Below are positions 51,949 to 60,916 of a DNA stretch of 64,000 nucleotides, piece by piece. Below the pieces are notes generated by a model, which was not told the DNA's origin, did no database searches, and saw nothing but the letters and a program-made list of their open reading frames with translations. The translations under genes were made by a program, and so were the position numbers. Numbering within the stretch: position 1 is the stretch's first letter; each line of letters begins with the position of its first letter. Source of the stretch: Bradyrhizobium sp. WSM471 (lineage in GTDB: Bacteria > Pseudomonadota > Alphaproteobacteria > Rhizobiales > Xanthobacteraceae); NCBI RefSeq assembly GCF_000244915.1, contig NZ_CM001442.1, positions 7,720,017-7,784,016 of the forward strand, in the 5' to 3' direction.

Positions 51949-53529
51949 ATGCCGAATTCGCAAGCCGCCGCCGGAATCGTGGGACCGTTCGACGGGCTCG
52001 ATGTGCCCTGGCTGCTGAAGATGCGGGCCGAGGTGCGCAGCTCACATCCGTTCCTGATCTGGGCGCCGTTCGATGCGCCCGCGCGGCGCTGGAGCTATGG
52101 CGAGTTTCACGAGCGGGTCGGCGCGCTCGCGGCGGGACTGGCGAAGCGCGGCGTGAAGCCGGGCGAGTATGTGCTCATTCACCTCGACAATTGCATCGAG
52201 GCGCTGCTGGCCTGGTTCGCCTGTGTCGAACTCGGCGCCATCGCGGTGACCACCAACACGCGCTCGGCGCCGGCCGAGCTCGACTATTTTGCCGATCATT
52301 GCGGCGCAGTCGCCGCGATCACCCAGCCGGCCTATGCCGAGATCGTCGCGCAGAATTGCCGCAACATCCGCTGGATGGCGGTGACCTCGCACGATGCGGG
52401 CGCGGCGCCCGCGAACCCGGTCTCACGCGGCGACAGCTTTGAGGAGTTGTTCGCCGACAGTGCCGACCGTCCCAGGCGCGCGACCGATCCGCTCGCGCCG
52501 TGCAGCGTGCAATACACCTCGGGCACGACATCCCGCCCCAAGGCGGTGCTGTGGACCCATGCCAACGCGCTGTGGGGCGCCAAGGTCAACGCCGCGCACG
52601 AGGACCTGCACGCAAGCGACGTGCATCAGACCTATCTGCCGCTGTTCCACACCAACGCGCTGGCCTATTCGATGCTGGCGACGCTATGGGTCGGTGCCAC
52701 CTGCGTGATCCAGCCGCGCTTTTCCGCCAGCCGGTTCTGGGGCGCCGCGCGCGAGCACGGCTCGACCTGGACCTCGACGATCCCGTTCTGCATGAAGGCG
52801 CTGCTCGAGCAGGAAATCCCGAGCGATCACAAATTCCGTCTGTGGGGCACGGCGATCAACGAGCCGCCGGCCTTCGCCGCCTTCGGCGTCAAGATCATCG
52901 GCTGGTGGGGCATGACCGAGACCATCACCCACGGCATCGTCGGCGAGATCGACCAGCCCAACATCCCGATGTCGATCGGCCGCGCCGCGAGCGAATACCA
53001 GATCCGCATCACCGATGACGACGGCCGGCCGACGAAGGTCGGCGACACCGGCAACCTCTCGATCAAGGGCATTGTCGGGCTGTCGCTGTTCGCTGAATAT
53101 CTGCACAACGAGAAGGCGACACGCGAGAGCTTCGACGAGCACGGCTTCTTTCTCACCGGCGACCGCGTGGTGCGGCTGGAGAACGGCACTATTCGCTTCG
53201 GAGATCGGAGCAAGGACATGCTCAAGGTCGGCGGCGAGAACGTCGCCGCGTCCGAGATCGAGCAGGTGATCGCAGTCGTCCCCGGCGTGCGCGAGGCCGC
53301 CGTGGTGGCGAAGACGCATCCAATGCTGGACGAGGTGCCGGTCGTCTTCATCATCCCGCAGGGTGGCGTCGCGGGTGCACGGCCCGATCTCCACGAGGCG
53401 GTGATGGCCGCCTGCCGCGCCGGTCTCGCCGACTTCAAGGTGCCGCGCGAGATCCGTTTCGTCGACGACATGCCGCGCTCGACGCTGGAGAAGGTGGCGA
53501 AGGCGGAGCTGAGGAAGATGGTGGGCTGA
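51949..53529 (+). CDS. AMP-dependent acyl-CoA synthetase/ligase
   Basis: A 526-residue adenylate-forming enzyme activating a carboxylic acid to its CoA thioester. The phosphate loop is VQYTSGTTSRPKAVLWTHAN; later motifs are GWWGMTETITHG, FFLTGDRVVRLENG and FGDRSKDMLKVGGENVAAS, with the C-terminal catalytic Lys region PRSTLEKVAKAEL. ATG 51949 follows GGGAGG. The chain length or aromatic specificity is unknown. It stands alone without beta-oxidation genes. Confidence 0.92.
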   Translation: MPNSQAAAGIVGPFDGLDVPWLLKMRAEVRSSHPFLIWAPFDAPARRWSYGEFHERVGALAAGLAKRGVKPGEYVLIHLDNCIEALLAWFACVELGAIAVTTNTRSAPAELDYFADHCGAVAAITQPAYAEIVAQNCRNIRWMAVTSHDAGAAPANPVSRGDSFEELFADSADRPRRATDPLAPCSVQYTSGTTSRPKAVLWTHANALWGAKVNAAHEDLHASDVHQTYLPLFHTNALAYSMLATLWVGATCVIQPRFSASRFWGAAREHGSTWTSTIPFCMKALLEQEIPSDHKFRLWGTAINEPPAFAAFGVKIIGWWGMTETITHGIVGEIDQPNIPMSIGRAASEYQIRITDDDGRPTKVGDTGNLSIKGIVGLSLFAEYLHNEKATRESFDEHGFFLTGDRVVRLENGTIRFGDRSKDMLKVGGENVAASEIEQVIAVVPGVREAAVVAKTHPMLDEVPVVFIIPQGGVAGARPDLHEAVMAACRAGLADFKVPREIRFVDDMPRSTLEKVAKAELRKMVG

Positions 53530-53537
53530 GTTTTTCT

Positions 53538-53614
53538 GTCGTTCCGGGGCGGTGCGAAGCACCGAACCCGGAACCTCGAGATTCCGGGTTCGCGCTTCGC
53601 GCGCCCCGGAATGA
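53538..53614. repeat. Intergenic palindromic repeat, family A (short copy)
   Basis: The arms GTCGTTCCGGGGCG and CGCCCCGGAATGAC match the copies at 1956 and 5903. The middle CCCGGAACCTCGAGATTCCGGG forms a compact stem with XhoI-like CTCGAG at its tip. It lies between convergent genes. Confidence 0.82.
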
Positions 53615-53622
53615 CTCCTAAA

Positions 53623-54717
53623 TCAGAACGATCCCAGCGCCACCGGGCGGAACGCCTGCAACAGCTGCTGGTCCAGCTTGCCGCCCATGCCTTCCATCAT
53701 CGCAAACGCGCGCGCGTGGGTGAAAGGCATGCGATAGGCGCGCTTCTCCACGAGGGCCGCGTAGATGTCGACGATGGTCGTGACCCGCACGATATCGCTG
53801 ATCTGGTTCGACGAGAGATTGTTGGGATAGCCGGAGCCATCGAGGAACTCGTGGTGGTGCAGCACGACGTCCAGCATCTCCGGCGGGAAACCGCCTTGAG
53901 CTGCGAGCGCGTCATAGCCGCGGCGCGGATGCTGGCGGATTTCGGCCATCTCCTCGTCGGTGAGCTTGCCGGGCTTGTCGAGCAGCGCGGAGGGAACGAA
54001 GGCCTTGCCGACGTCGTGCAGCAGCGCGGCACGGGTCAGCCGGCGCTGGTCGTCCTCGCGCATGCCGAGGTGCTGGGCGAAGGAGACCGCAAATCCGGTC
54101 ACGAACAGGCAGTGGCGGTAGCTGCCGACATGGTGGCACCCCACCGTGGTGAGCCACTCGCGCAGCGAGGAGTGCTTGATCGCCTTCAGGATCTTGCTCT
54201 CGGCGGCGATGACGTCGTCGAACGTGAGAGGCACCCCGAGCGGCAGCTTCTCGAACATCTTCTTCAGCACCGCGTGCGCGGCCTCGACGCCGCGATTGAG
54301 CGTCTTGCCGCGATCGGTCGCGTCGTAGACGGCGGTGTCGGGGAAGGCCGCACGGATGCGCTGCAGGATGTCCTCGGGCTGAAGCGGCCGCGAGATGGTG
54401 TCGGTGGCGCCTAGCGCCCAGGCCTGCATGGTGCCGTGATGCAGGGCGTCCGCAAGCACGAACAAACGAGGCATCGCGCGATAGGCGTCGCCGCGCAGCT
54501 TGTTGCGCACCCGCTGCACGCTCTCGGGCGAGCGCAGATTGATATCGACCACGAGGCCGGAGAGATCGCGCGAGGGCTGCTCGGGGAGCTCCTGCGTCGT
54601 CACTGTCGCAACGTCGCCGACCGCCTTGAGGATGCTGGCGAGTTCGGTGCTCTCGTCGCTCCGGTCGGAGGCGAGCAGAAGCCGGCGTTTAGCGGCGGGT
54701 TTGGCTGAGGCGTTCAT
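53623..54717 (-). CDS. HD-GYP domain protein with receiver-like N-terminus
   Basis: A 364-residue predicted c-di-GMP phosphodiesterase. The N-terminal 130 residues resemble a response-regulator receiver (RRLLLASDRSDESTELASIL, SGLVVDINLRS with a candidate Asp). The HD-GYP domain shows LLHDVGKAFVPSALLDKPG, IRQHPRRGYDAL, VLHHHEFLDGSGYPNNL and VDIYAALVEKRAYR, so both HD and GYP are present. It adds a fourth c-di-GMP enzyme to the window, about 12 kb from the GGDEF genes. Confidence 0.92.
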   Translation of the reverse strand: MNASAKPAAKRRLLLASDRSDESTELASILKAVGDVATVTTQELPEQPSRDLSGLVVDINLRSPESVQRVRNKLRGDAYRAMPRLFVLADALHHGTMQAWALGATDTISRPLQPEDILQRIRAAFPDTAVYDATDRGKTLNRGVEAAHAVLKKMFEKLPLGVPLTFDDVIAAESKILKAIKHSSLREWLTTVGCHHVGSYRHCLFVTGFAVSFAQHLGMREDDQRRLTRAALLHDVGKAFVPSALLDKPGKLTDEEMAEIRQHPRRGYDALAAQGGFPPEMLDVVLHHHEFLDGSGYPNNLSSNQISDIVRVTTIVDIYAALVEKRAYRMPFTHARAFAMMEGMGGKLDQQLLQAFRPVALGSF

Positions 54718-54856
54718 GGCTTCCCCAAGAGCACGGGCGTGTTTCGGGCGAAAGCCTAAGCCGGATCAGGTTCTCCGGCCCTTAAGAGGCGTGCTCAATG
54801 GAACCCTGCGGAATCAAGGACAATTTTACGGAACTCGGTTCCCCGGCGGTTCCAAT

Positions 54857-54889
54857 CAAAAACCTCGAAAACAACCCCATGCACAGTAG
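54857..54889. repeat. Dispersed 33-base motif (copy 2)
   Basis: Shares 31 of 33 bases with 8848-8880, including AACAACCCCATGCACAGTAG. A small stem GGAAC-TCG-GTTCC (54830-54842) lies just before it, as a different stem does at copy 1. Confidence 0.7.
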
Positions 54890-54926
54890 AGATGTGCTTG
54901 CAAACACAGAGCTTTTTTAACGACGA

Positions 54927-54954
54927 ATCCGCCGGAGGCTGCCCCCCGGCGGAT
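54927..54954 (-). terminator. Probable terminator hairpin after the molybdenum hydroxylase genes
   Basis: ATCCGCCGG/CCGGCGGAT forms a perfect 9-base stem about 30 bases past the stop of the large subunit. The following minus-strand sequence lacks a clean U-run, so the call is moderate. Confidence 0.5.
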
Positions 54955-54981
54955 CATGTCAGGTCACAATCGCAACCAGCC

Positions 54982-57264
54982 TTACGCCTTCATCGCGCCC
55001 TTCACGGCCTCCGCCGTGATCGGCAGGGCCCGGACGCGGGCGCCTGAGGCGTTGAAGATGGCGTTGCCGATCGCCGGTGCGATCACCGTCACGGCAGGCT
55101 CGCCGACGCCGGTGGCCTTTTCGCCATTGGCGATCACGGCGATCGCGACCTCCGGCACCTGGCTCATGCGCAAGGGCGTGTAGCTGTCGAAATTGGTCTG
55201 TTCGATGCCACCATCCTTGAGCGTCGCCTTCTCGTACAGCGCCAGCGACAGGCCCCACAGCGCCGCGCCCTCGACCTGGGCGCGGATGTTGTCGGGATGC
55301 ACCTGCGTGCCGACGTCGGTGGCGACCGTGAGCTTCTTCACGGTCACCTCGCCCGACGGCGCGACGGCGACGTGGGCGACGCAGGCCGTCCAGCTTGCGG
55401 TCGCGCGTTCCTGCGACGACACGCAGGCGACGCCCATGCCTTCACCCTTCGGCAGCTTCCTGCTGCCGTAGCCGGCAAGGCCCATCGCGGCGAGCAGCGT
55501 GTTGCGCAGCCGCTGCGCGCCGCCGTCGTTCTTGCCGGCGCCGTCGAGAAGCGAGATGCGGAACTGCGCGGGGTCCTTACCCGCGGCAACCGCGATCTCG
55601 TCGATCATGCTTTCGACCGCCCAGAAGGTCCAGCCCGGCGCGACCGAGCGGAGCTGGCCGGACGGCGTGGCGTTGTGCGCCATCTCGTTCTTGATCGCGC
55701 GCACATGATGGTTGGGCACGGTGTAGAAGAAGTCGGCCCCGTTCACCGTGAAGGAGTCGAGCGGACCCTTCTTGTCGACCGAGGGTGTCAGGAAATCGGG
55801 GATTCCCCAGCGCTGGGTCGGCCAGGCCGAAACCACGTCGTGGCTGAGCGCGACGAGCTTGCCGTCGCCGTCCACGCCGGCCTTCACTTTCTGGTAGGTG
55901 AGCGGACGCGAGAAATCCATCGTCATGTCGTTCTCGCGCGTGTAGATCACCTTCACCGGCTTGCCGATGGCCTTCGCCGCCTGCACCGCCGGAATCATCA
56001 TGTCAGCATCGAGCCTGCGGCCAAAGCCGCCGCCGAGCCACATCTGGTGCATGACAACGAACTTCGGATCGATCCCGGCCGCTCCCGCCGCGATCGCGCC
56101 GGAGCGCGTTGCGAACTGATTGCCGGAATAGATGTGCAGGATGTCGCCCTTGAACTCCGCAGTGGCGTTCATCGGCTCCATCGGCGCGTGGATATTGATG
56201 CTGGTGGTGTACTCCGCCTCCAACACCTTGGCCGCCGTGCCGAACGCCGCCGCGGGATCGCCGTCCTTGACGAAGAATTGCCCGGAATCCTCCAGCTTCT
56301 GAAGCCGCTTGGCCTCGTCGAGCAGCGACTGGCTCGACACCTTTGCGTTGGGGCCGCCGTCATAGGCGATCTTCAGCGCCTGCGCCGCTTTCTTGGCATT
56401 GGCGTAGGTGTTGGCCACCGCCACGACCCAGCCTGACGTCGTCTGCGTCTTGTCGTCGAGGGTGACGGCCTTGATGAAGCCCGGCACCTTCTTGGCGGCA
56501 CTGTCGTCGACCGATTTGACCGTGGCGCCGAAGCGCACCGGCGGCGTCACCACCGCGCCATAGGCCATGCCCGGCAGCATCACGTCGATGCCGTATTTGG
56601 CCGTGCCATTGGTCTTGGAGGGGATGTCGAGCTGCGGCACCGACACGCCGATCATGGTGTATTGATCCGGCGTCTTCAGCTTGATCGCCTTGAGCTCGTC
56701 CGGCGTGAAGGTTTTTGTCGCCTTGCCGCTCTTGACGACATCGGCGAACGACATCGTCTTCTTCGACTTCGGGTGCGAGATCATGGAATCGCGCACCACG
56801 AGTTCTGACGCCGGCACGCCCATCGCGGCGGCCGCACCTTCCGTCAACGCCATCCGTCCGGCGGCGCCGGCCCGGCTCATGGCCTCGAAGTTCATCATGG
56901 TCGACCAGCTGCCGCCGGTGATCTGCGCACCCAGCACGGGGTCGTTGAACTTCGGATCGTTGGAGGCGAGGTTGACCCGCATGTCGCTCCACTTCGCGCC
57001 CAGTTCTTCGGCCACGATCTGCGCCATGGTGGAGGCGATGTGCTGGCCCATGTCGGCCTTGCCGCAGGTCACGGTGACGAGACCATCGGGCGCGATCGCG
57101 TACCAGACGCTGGGCTCGAAGTTCGAAGGCGCCGCAAGCGCCTCGCCGATGCCGGGCACGCCGGCATAGCCGAGCACGAGGCCGGTTGCGGCGGTGCCGA
57201 CCAGGAAGGAGCGGCGGCTGAGATCGGTCGCCTCGGGCGCAACATTATTCACGTGCTTGTTCAT
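54982..57264 (-). CDS. Molybdenum hydroxylase large subunit (isoquinoline 1-oxidoreductase beta-like)
   Basis: A 760-residue molybdopterin-binding subunit of the xanthine dehydrogenase/aldehyde oxidase family in its two-subunit form. A twin-arginine signal ([20 protein letters not shown]) indicates Tat export to the periplasm. Motifs include [60 protein letters not shown] and [20 protein letters not shown] with the catalytic Glu region. ATG 57264 has GAGG seven bases upstream and overlaps the small-subunit stop (ATGA). The substrate is an aldehyde or N-heterocycle by family habit. No dedicated maturation gene (XdhC/CoxF) is adjacent. Confidence 0.92.
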   Translation of the reverse strand: MNKHVNNVAPEATDLSRRSFLVGTAATGLVLGYAGVPGIGEALAAPSNFEPSVWYAIAPDGLVTVTCGKADMGQHIASTMAQIVAEELGAKWSDMRVNLASNDPKFNDPVLGAQITGGSWSTMMNFEAMSRAGAAGRMALTEGAAAAMGVPASELVVRDSMISHPKSKKTMSFADVVKSGKATKTFTPDELKAIKLKTPDQYTMIGVSVPQLDIPSKTNGTAKYGIDVMLPGMAYGAVVTPPVRFGATVKSVDDSAAKKVPGFIKAVTLDDKTQTTSGWVVAVANTYANAKKAAQALKIAYDGGPNAKVSSQSLLDEAKRLQKLEDSGQFFVKDGDPAAAFGTAAKVLEAEYTTSINIHAPMEPMNATAEFKGDILHIYSGNQFATRSGAIAAGAAGIDPKFVVMHQMWLGGGFGRRLDADMMIPAVQAAKAIGKPVKVIYTRENDMTMDFSRPLTYQKVKAGVDGDGKLVALSHDVVSAWPTQRWGIPDFLTPSVDKKGPLDSFTVNGADFFYTVPNHHVRAIKNEMAHNATPSGQLRSVAPGWTFWAVESMIDEIAVAAGKDPAQFRISLLDGAGKNDGGAQRLRNTLLAAMGLAGYGSRKLPKGEGMGVACVSSQERATASWTACVAHVAVAPSGEVTVKKLTVATDVGTQVHPDNIRAQVEGAALWGLSLALYEKATLKDGGIEQTNFDSYTPLRMSQVPEVAIAVIANGEKATGVGEPAVTVIAPAIGNAIFNASGARVRALPITAEAVKGAMKA

Positions 57265-57752
57265 GTGGGCCTCCGTTCGTTGCCGGAGGCGGATGCGGTG
57301 CGCATCTCGGTTGCGGCGCGCATGATTGCCTTCTGGATCCGCGAATAGGTCATGCAACGGCAGAGATTGCCGTCCATATGCGCCACGACCTCTTCCTTGG
57401 TCGGATTGGGATTCTTCGCCAGCAGCGACGCCGCCTGCATGATCTGCCCGGACTGGCAGTAGCCGCATTGCGGCACCTGCTCGGCGATCCACGCCTTCTG
57501 CAAGGGATGGTCGCCCTTGGCGGCGAGGCCTTCGATGGTGGTGATCTTCTTGCCGGCGACATCGCCGACCATGGTCTGGCACGAACGCACGGCTTCGCCG
57601 TTGACGTGAACGGTGCAGGCCCCGCACAGGCCGGCACCGCAGCCGAACTTGGTGCCGGTCATCTGCAATTGCTCGCGGATCGCCCAGAGGAGCGGCGTGT
57701 CGTTCGCCGCATCCACGGACAGACTCCGCCCGTTGATGGTGAGAGTTGGCAT
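57261..57752 (-). CDS. Molybdenum hydroxylase small subunit with two [2Fe-2S] clusters
   Basis: A 163-residue electron-transfer subunit. The plant-ferredoxin-type cluster is bound by [20 protein letters not shown] and a later Cys (VRSCQTMVG). The second cluster is bound by [18 protein letters not shown] and [14 protein letters not shown] 57752 ([13 protein letters not shown]) is the standard start. The gene lies immediately upstream of, and overlaps by four bases, the large-subunit gene. No signal peptide is present, so it would be carried by the Tat signal of its partner. Confidence 0.94.
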   Translation of the reverse strand: MPTLTINGRSLSVDAANDTPLLWAIREQLQMTGTKFGCGAGLCGACTVHVNGEAVRSCQTMVGDVAGKKITTIEGLAAKGDHPLQKAWIAEQVPQCGYCQSGQIMQAASLLAKNPNPTKEEVVAHMDGNLCRCMTYSRIQKAIMRAATEMRTASASGNERRPT

Positions 57753-58045
57753 AGGCGTCTTCCCCTGCCGGTGCATGAAGCCGCTTACGGCGGCAACTTG
57801 TGTTGACGGACGCCCACCGGGCCGGCGCCAGCCTTGCTCGCAAGAATGATCGGGTTCAGGCGCAGAGGCAAATGCAATTTGGAATCGATCGAAACAAACA
57901 CCGGCGCGCGCATCTTGTGCGTTGCGAGAACAGCGGTGATGCAGCGGCTGAACGCAACAGAGTGCACGCCAATCATGCAGGCTATCGCGTCACGGCGGTT
58001 TCTTCCAGGTAACTTGGCGGGCTAGAGTACGAGCCCACGTTGGGC
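57753..58045. other. 293-base stretch with no feature recognised
   Basis: Upstream region of the molybdenum hydroxylase genes. Short frames on both strands lack ribosome binding sites and family likeness. I see no convincing promoter motif. Confidence 0.4.
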
Positions 58046-58255
58046 GTCCCTTCTCCCCTTGCGGGAGAAGGTGGCATAGGCGGCCTTCGGCCGCCGTTCT
58101 AAAATGGACGCCGAAGCGAAGCTTCGGCTACGGCGCCGGATGAGGGGTATCTCTCCGCGGCCTCAACAGACAGTTTCGTGCGCGGATAGAACCCCTCACC
58201 CGTCTCGCCGCTTACGCGGCGAGCCACCCTCTCCCGCAAGGGGAGAGGGTGCACC
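58046..58255. repeat. Composite palindromic repeat, family G, with two extra perfect hairpins
   Basis: The outer arms CTTCTCCCCTTGCGGGAGAAG and CTCTCCCGCAAGGGGAGAG belong to family G. Between them lie GGCGGCC-TTC-GGCCGCC (58079-58095) and GCCGAAGC-GAA-GCTTCGGC (58110-58128), both perfect stems not found in the other G copies. A third pair, CTCGCCGC-TTAC-GCGGCGAG, lies at 58204-58223. Confidence 0.8.
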
Positions 58256-58291
58256 GTCGTCGCGGCGAGAACAGAACAAAGGACGGAAACA

Positions 58292-59056
58292 ATGCCTGGG
58301 ATCAATAGGGACGGCGTCGAAATCTACTACGAGGTTCATGGCGAAGGTCCATCGCTGCTGCTCACCCACGGCTATTCGTCGACGTCGGCGATGTGGCATG
58401 GGCAGGTGGAGGCGCTTGCCAGGGATCACAAGCTGATCTTGTGGGACATGCGCGGTCACGGCCAGTCCGATTATCCCGACGATCCCGCCGCCTACAGCGA
58501 AGCGCTCACGGTCGGCGACATCGCCGCGATCCTCGATGCGGTCGGCACTGAGCGCGCCATCATCGGCGGGCTGTCGCTCGGCGGCTACATGTCGCTCGCC
58601 TTCACTCGCGCGCATCCAAAGCGCGTCCGCGCGCTGCTGATCATCGACACCGGCCCCGGCTTCAAGAAGGACGACGCACGCGAGGCCTGGAACGCGCGGG
58701 CGCTCGCCACTGCCGACAAGTTCGATCGCGAAGGGCTCGACGTGCTGAAGGCGGCGACGCGCGAGCGCGCCACCGCGAACCATCGCAATGCCAGGGGATT
58801 GGCGCTCGCCGCACGCGGCATGCTGACCCAGCGCGATGCGAAGGTGATCGAGCTGCTGCCGGAGATCAAGATGCCCAGCCTGATCGTCATCGGCGCCGAC
58901 GACACGCCGTTCCTCGCTGCGTCGGACTACATGGCGGCGAAAATTCCCGGCGCACAAAAAATCGTGATCCCCGCGGCCGGACACGCCGTCAACATCGATC
59001 AGCCGCAGGCTTTTGTTGACGCGGTGCTGCCTTTCCTGAAGAACTTGCCGGAATAG
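58292..59056 (+). CDS. Alpha/beta hydrolase
   Basis: A 254-residue hydrolase of the haloperoxidase/3-oxoadipate enol-lactonase-like group. The oxyanion region is LLLTHGYSSTSAMWHG, followed by WDMRGHGQSDYP, the nucleophile IIGGLSLGGYMSLAF, the acid in VIGADDTPFL and the His in IPAAGHAVNIDQP. AAGGA lies upstream of the ATG. The substrate is unknown. Confidence 0.9.
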   Translation: MPGINRDGVEIYYEVHGEGPSLLLTHGYSSTSAMWHGQVEALARDHKLILWDMRGHGQSDYPDDPAAYSEALTVGDIAAILDAVGTERAIIGGLSLGGYMSLAFTRAHPKRVRALLIIDTGPGFKKDDAREAWNARALATADKFDREGLDVLKAATRERATANHRNARGLALAARGMLTQRDAKVIELLPEIKMPSLIVIGADDTPFLAASDYMAAKIPGAQKIVIPAAGHAVNIDQPQAFVDAVLPFLKNLPE

Positions 59057-59080
59057 GACGATCTGACGGGAACACAGGCA

Positions 59081-59416
59081 ATGAAGCGAGCGATGTTGGC
59101 TGCGGGCGCGGTGTTGCTGTCAGTATCCGCGCAAGCCGAGCCGTTCGGCGGGACACCGCCCCGCCTGCCCTTCGTCGCGACCTTGTCGAACAACACGCCG
59201 CTCGCCTTCGGCATGGATGCCGGGCAAACCGCGCGGGCGCTGGGGCAACCGCTGCAATATGTACGGGGACGTCCCGGCAACGAGATATATCTCGCGCTTC
59301 GCAACATCGGCGGCAGCGGACTGATCCCGTACCGTCACCGCCTGTTCCTGCAATTCCGTCATGGCCGGCTGGCGGGATGGAAGGAGGATTACGGCGAGAA
59401 CTGGATGTGGGAGTGA
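59081..59416 (+). CDS. Small exported protein of unknown function
   Basis: A 111-residue protein with a clear signal peptide (MKRAMLAAGAVLLSVSAQA, cleavage before EPFGG). The mature part of about 90 residues has no Cys and ends in GRLAGWKEDYGENWMWE, rich in Trp and acidic residues. It starts 25 bases after the hydrolase gene, so the two are probably co-transcribed. No family is recognised, although the late block resembles small SmpA/OmlA-like folds only vaguely. Confidence 0.78.
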   Translation: MKRAMLAAGAVLLSVSAQAEPFGGTPPRLPFVATLSNNTPLAFGMDAGQTARALGQPLQYVRGRPGNEIYLALRNIGGSGLIPYRHRLFLQFRHGRLAGWKEDYGENWMWE

Positions 59417-59436
59417 GAGCGGGCGCACAAGCGCAT

Positions 59437-59554
59437 CCCCTCATCCTGAGGAGCTTGCAATGCAAGCGTCTCGAAGGATGAAGGCCCCCGCTGCTGCATC
59501 TCGGCCTCTATCCTTCGAGACGCGCGCCAAGGGCGCGCTCCTCAGGATGAGGGG
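59437..59554. repeat. Intact family E palindromic repeat
   Basis: The arms CCCCTCATCCTGAGGAGC and GCTCCTCAGGATGAGGGG are perfect complements; inner arms GCGTCTCGAAGGATG and TCCTTCGAGACGC pair next. It is the uninterrupted counterpart of the repeat split by the IS1182-type element. Confidence 0.88.
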
Positions 59555-59592
59555 TGAGATTTGAGTTCGTAATAACAAGAAGGACAACCCAC

Positions 59593-60264
59593 GTGGGACA
59601 AGACATCAAGCTGACGGCCTCCGACAATTTCCAGCTCGGTGCCTATCGCGCTGACCCCGCGGGGACGGCGAAGGGGGCGGTGGTGGTGATCCAGGAAATT
59701 TTTGGGGTCAACCATCACATCCGCTCGGTCTGCGATCGCCTCGCCGGGGAAGGCTATGTCGCGATCGCCCCGTCGATCTTCGACCGGACCTCGCCGGGCT
59801 TCCAGTCCGGCTACACGCCCGACGAGATCGCGGAAGCGCGCAAGTTCGTTGCCAATCCGGATTGGGACGCGATGCTGCGCGACACGCAGGCGGCGATCGA
59901 TGCGGTGAAGAGCGTCGGCCCGGTCGGCATCATCGGCTTTTGCCTGGGCGGCAGCGTCGCCTTCGTCGCGGCGACGCGGCTGTCCGGCCTGAAGGCCGCG
60001 ATCGGCTATTACGGCGGCGCCGTCGTGCGCTTCGCCGACGAAACACCCAAAGTGCCGACGCAGCTGCATTTTGGCGAGAAGGATGCCGGCATTCCCCAGA
60101 CCGACGTCGAAACCATCAAGGCGAAACGTCCCGATGTCGAGGTCTTCGTCTATCCGGGCGCCCAGCACGGCTTCCATTGCGACGAGCGGGCGAGCTACGA
60201 CAAGGCCAGCGCCGACATCGCCTGGCCGCGCAGCATGGAATTTTTCGCCAGGCATTTAAAATAG
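59593..60264 (+). CDS. Dienelactone hydrolase family protein
   Basis: A 223-residue alpha/beta hydrolase. The nucleophile is a Cys in GIIGFCLGGSVAFVAA, as in dienelactone hydrolases; other motifs are VVVIQEIFGVNHHIRSVCDR, HFGEKDAGIP (Asp) and YPGAQHGFHCDER (His). The start is GTG 59593 with AAGGA nine bases upstream; the frame is open to 59554. It is probably a carboxymethylenebutenolidase-like enzyme. Gene context gives no aromatic pathway. Confidence 0.9.
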   Translation: MGQDIKLTASDNFQLGAYRADPAGTAKGAVVVIQEIFGVNHHIRSVCDRLAGEGYVAIAPSIFDRTSPGFQSGYTPDEIAEARKFVANPDWDAMLRDTQAAIDAVKSVGPVGIIGFCLGGSVAFVAATRLSGLKAAIGYYGGAVVRFADETPKVPTQLHFGEKDAGIPQTDVETIKAKRPDVEVFVYPGAQHGFHCDERASYDKASADIAWPRSMEFFARHLK

Positions 60265-60270
60265 CCGGCC

Positions 60271-60352
60271 GTCATGCGCGGGCTTGACCCGGGCATCCAT
60301 CAGGCGAAGCTTTTCGTCGATTGATGGATTGCCGGGTCAGGCCCGCAATGAC
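60271..60352. repeat. Intergenic palindromic repeat, family I
   Basis: The arms GTCATGCGCGGGCTTGACCC and GGGTCAGGCCCGCAATGAC, with inner GGCATCCATCA and TGATGGATTGCC. It separates the dienelactone hydrolase gene from the following unknown gene. Confidence 0.82.
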
Positions 60353-60435
60353 ACCTCAGCAGGAATCGGGTGGCTGCATCCTGCTGCCCGGCGATAGAGC
60401 TGGCCGATCAAGCCAACTCACGCCGGGAGATCGTC

Positions 60436-60915
60436 ATGCAGCAGGCCAATACGAACATCGTCATCCGCAATCCGTTCGGCACCATGGACGTGCCCGCGCC
60501 GGATGATCGCGACGTCATGGATTATGCCGCAATCGCCACGCTTGCCGGCGATGCCGCCGACCTCAACGCGGCGGCTTGGGCAAAAATCGCGGCACGGTCA
60601 GACCCGCTCGACGGTATCTGGGCCAGCCGCTGGAATGGCGGCGCAGATCCGACCATTGCCGGCGATACGCCGCAAGCCTGGAAAGAAGGACGCGCGGAAG
60701 TGCGGGTCGCAGGCGGACGCATCTATCTGCGCTTCGATTGGGATCACGGCCGACGGCACGGGCTGATCGATGCTGCGCGCGAGGGCGCGCGCCTGGTGGG
60801 GAAATACATCAACCTAACCAATCCCGCGATCACGCGGCCATGGATCGGGCGCGTGGTCGATGCCGCGCGCATCGACGGATGTTTTCCGAACGGGCGGCTG
60901 GATTTCAGAAGGTGA
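60436..60915 (+). CDS. Protein of unknown function
   Basis: A 159-residue soluble protein starting MQQANTNIVIRNPFGTMDVP. The middle has WAKIAARSDPLDGIWASRWN and GGRIYLRFDWDHGRRHGLID; the end is DAARIDGCFPNGRLDFRR. GGGAGA lies about seven bases upstream of ATG 60436. There is no signal peptide or membrane segment, and I recognise no family. Composition and codon use look native. It converges on the polysaccharide export gene, with one base between the two stops. Confidence 0.78.
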   Translation: MQQANTNIVIRNPFGTMDVPAPDDRDVMDYAAIATLAGDAADLNAAAWAKIAARSDPLDGIWASRWNGGADPTIAGDTPQAWKEGRAEVRVAGGRIYLRFDWDHGRRHGLIDAAREGARLVGKYINLTNPAITRPWIGRVVDAARIDGCFPNGRLDFRR

Positions 60916-60916
60916 G

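Noticed and set aside
57265..57843. Upstream in-frame extension of the molybdenum hydroxylase large subunit
   Set aside because: It overlaps the recognisable iron-sulfur subunit in another frame; the Tat signal at 57264 marks the true start.
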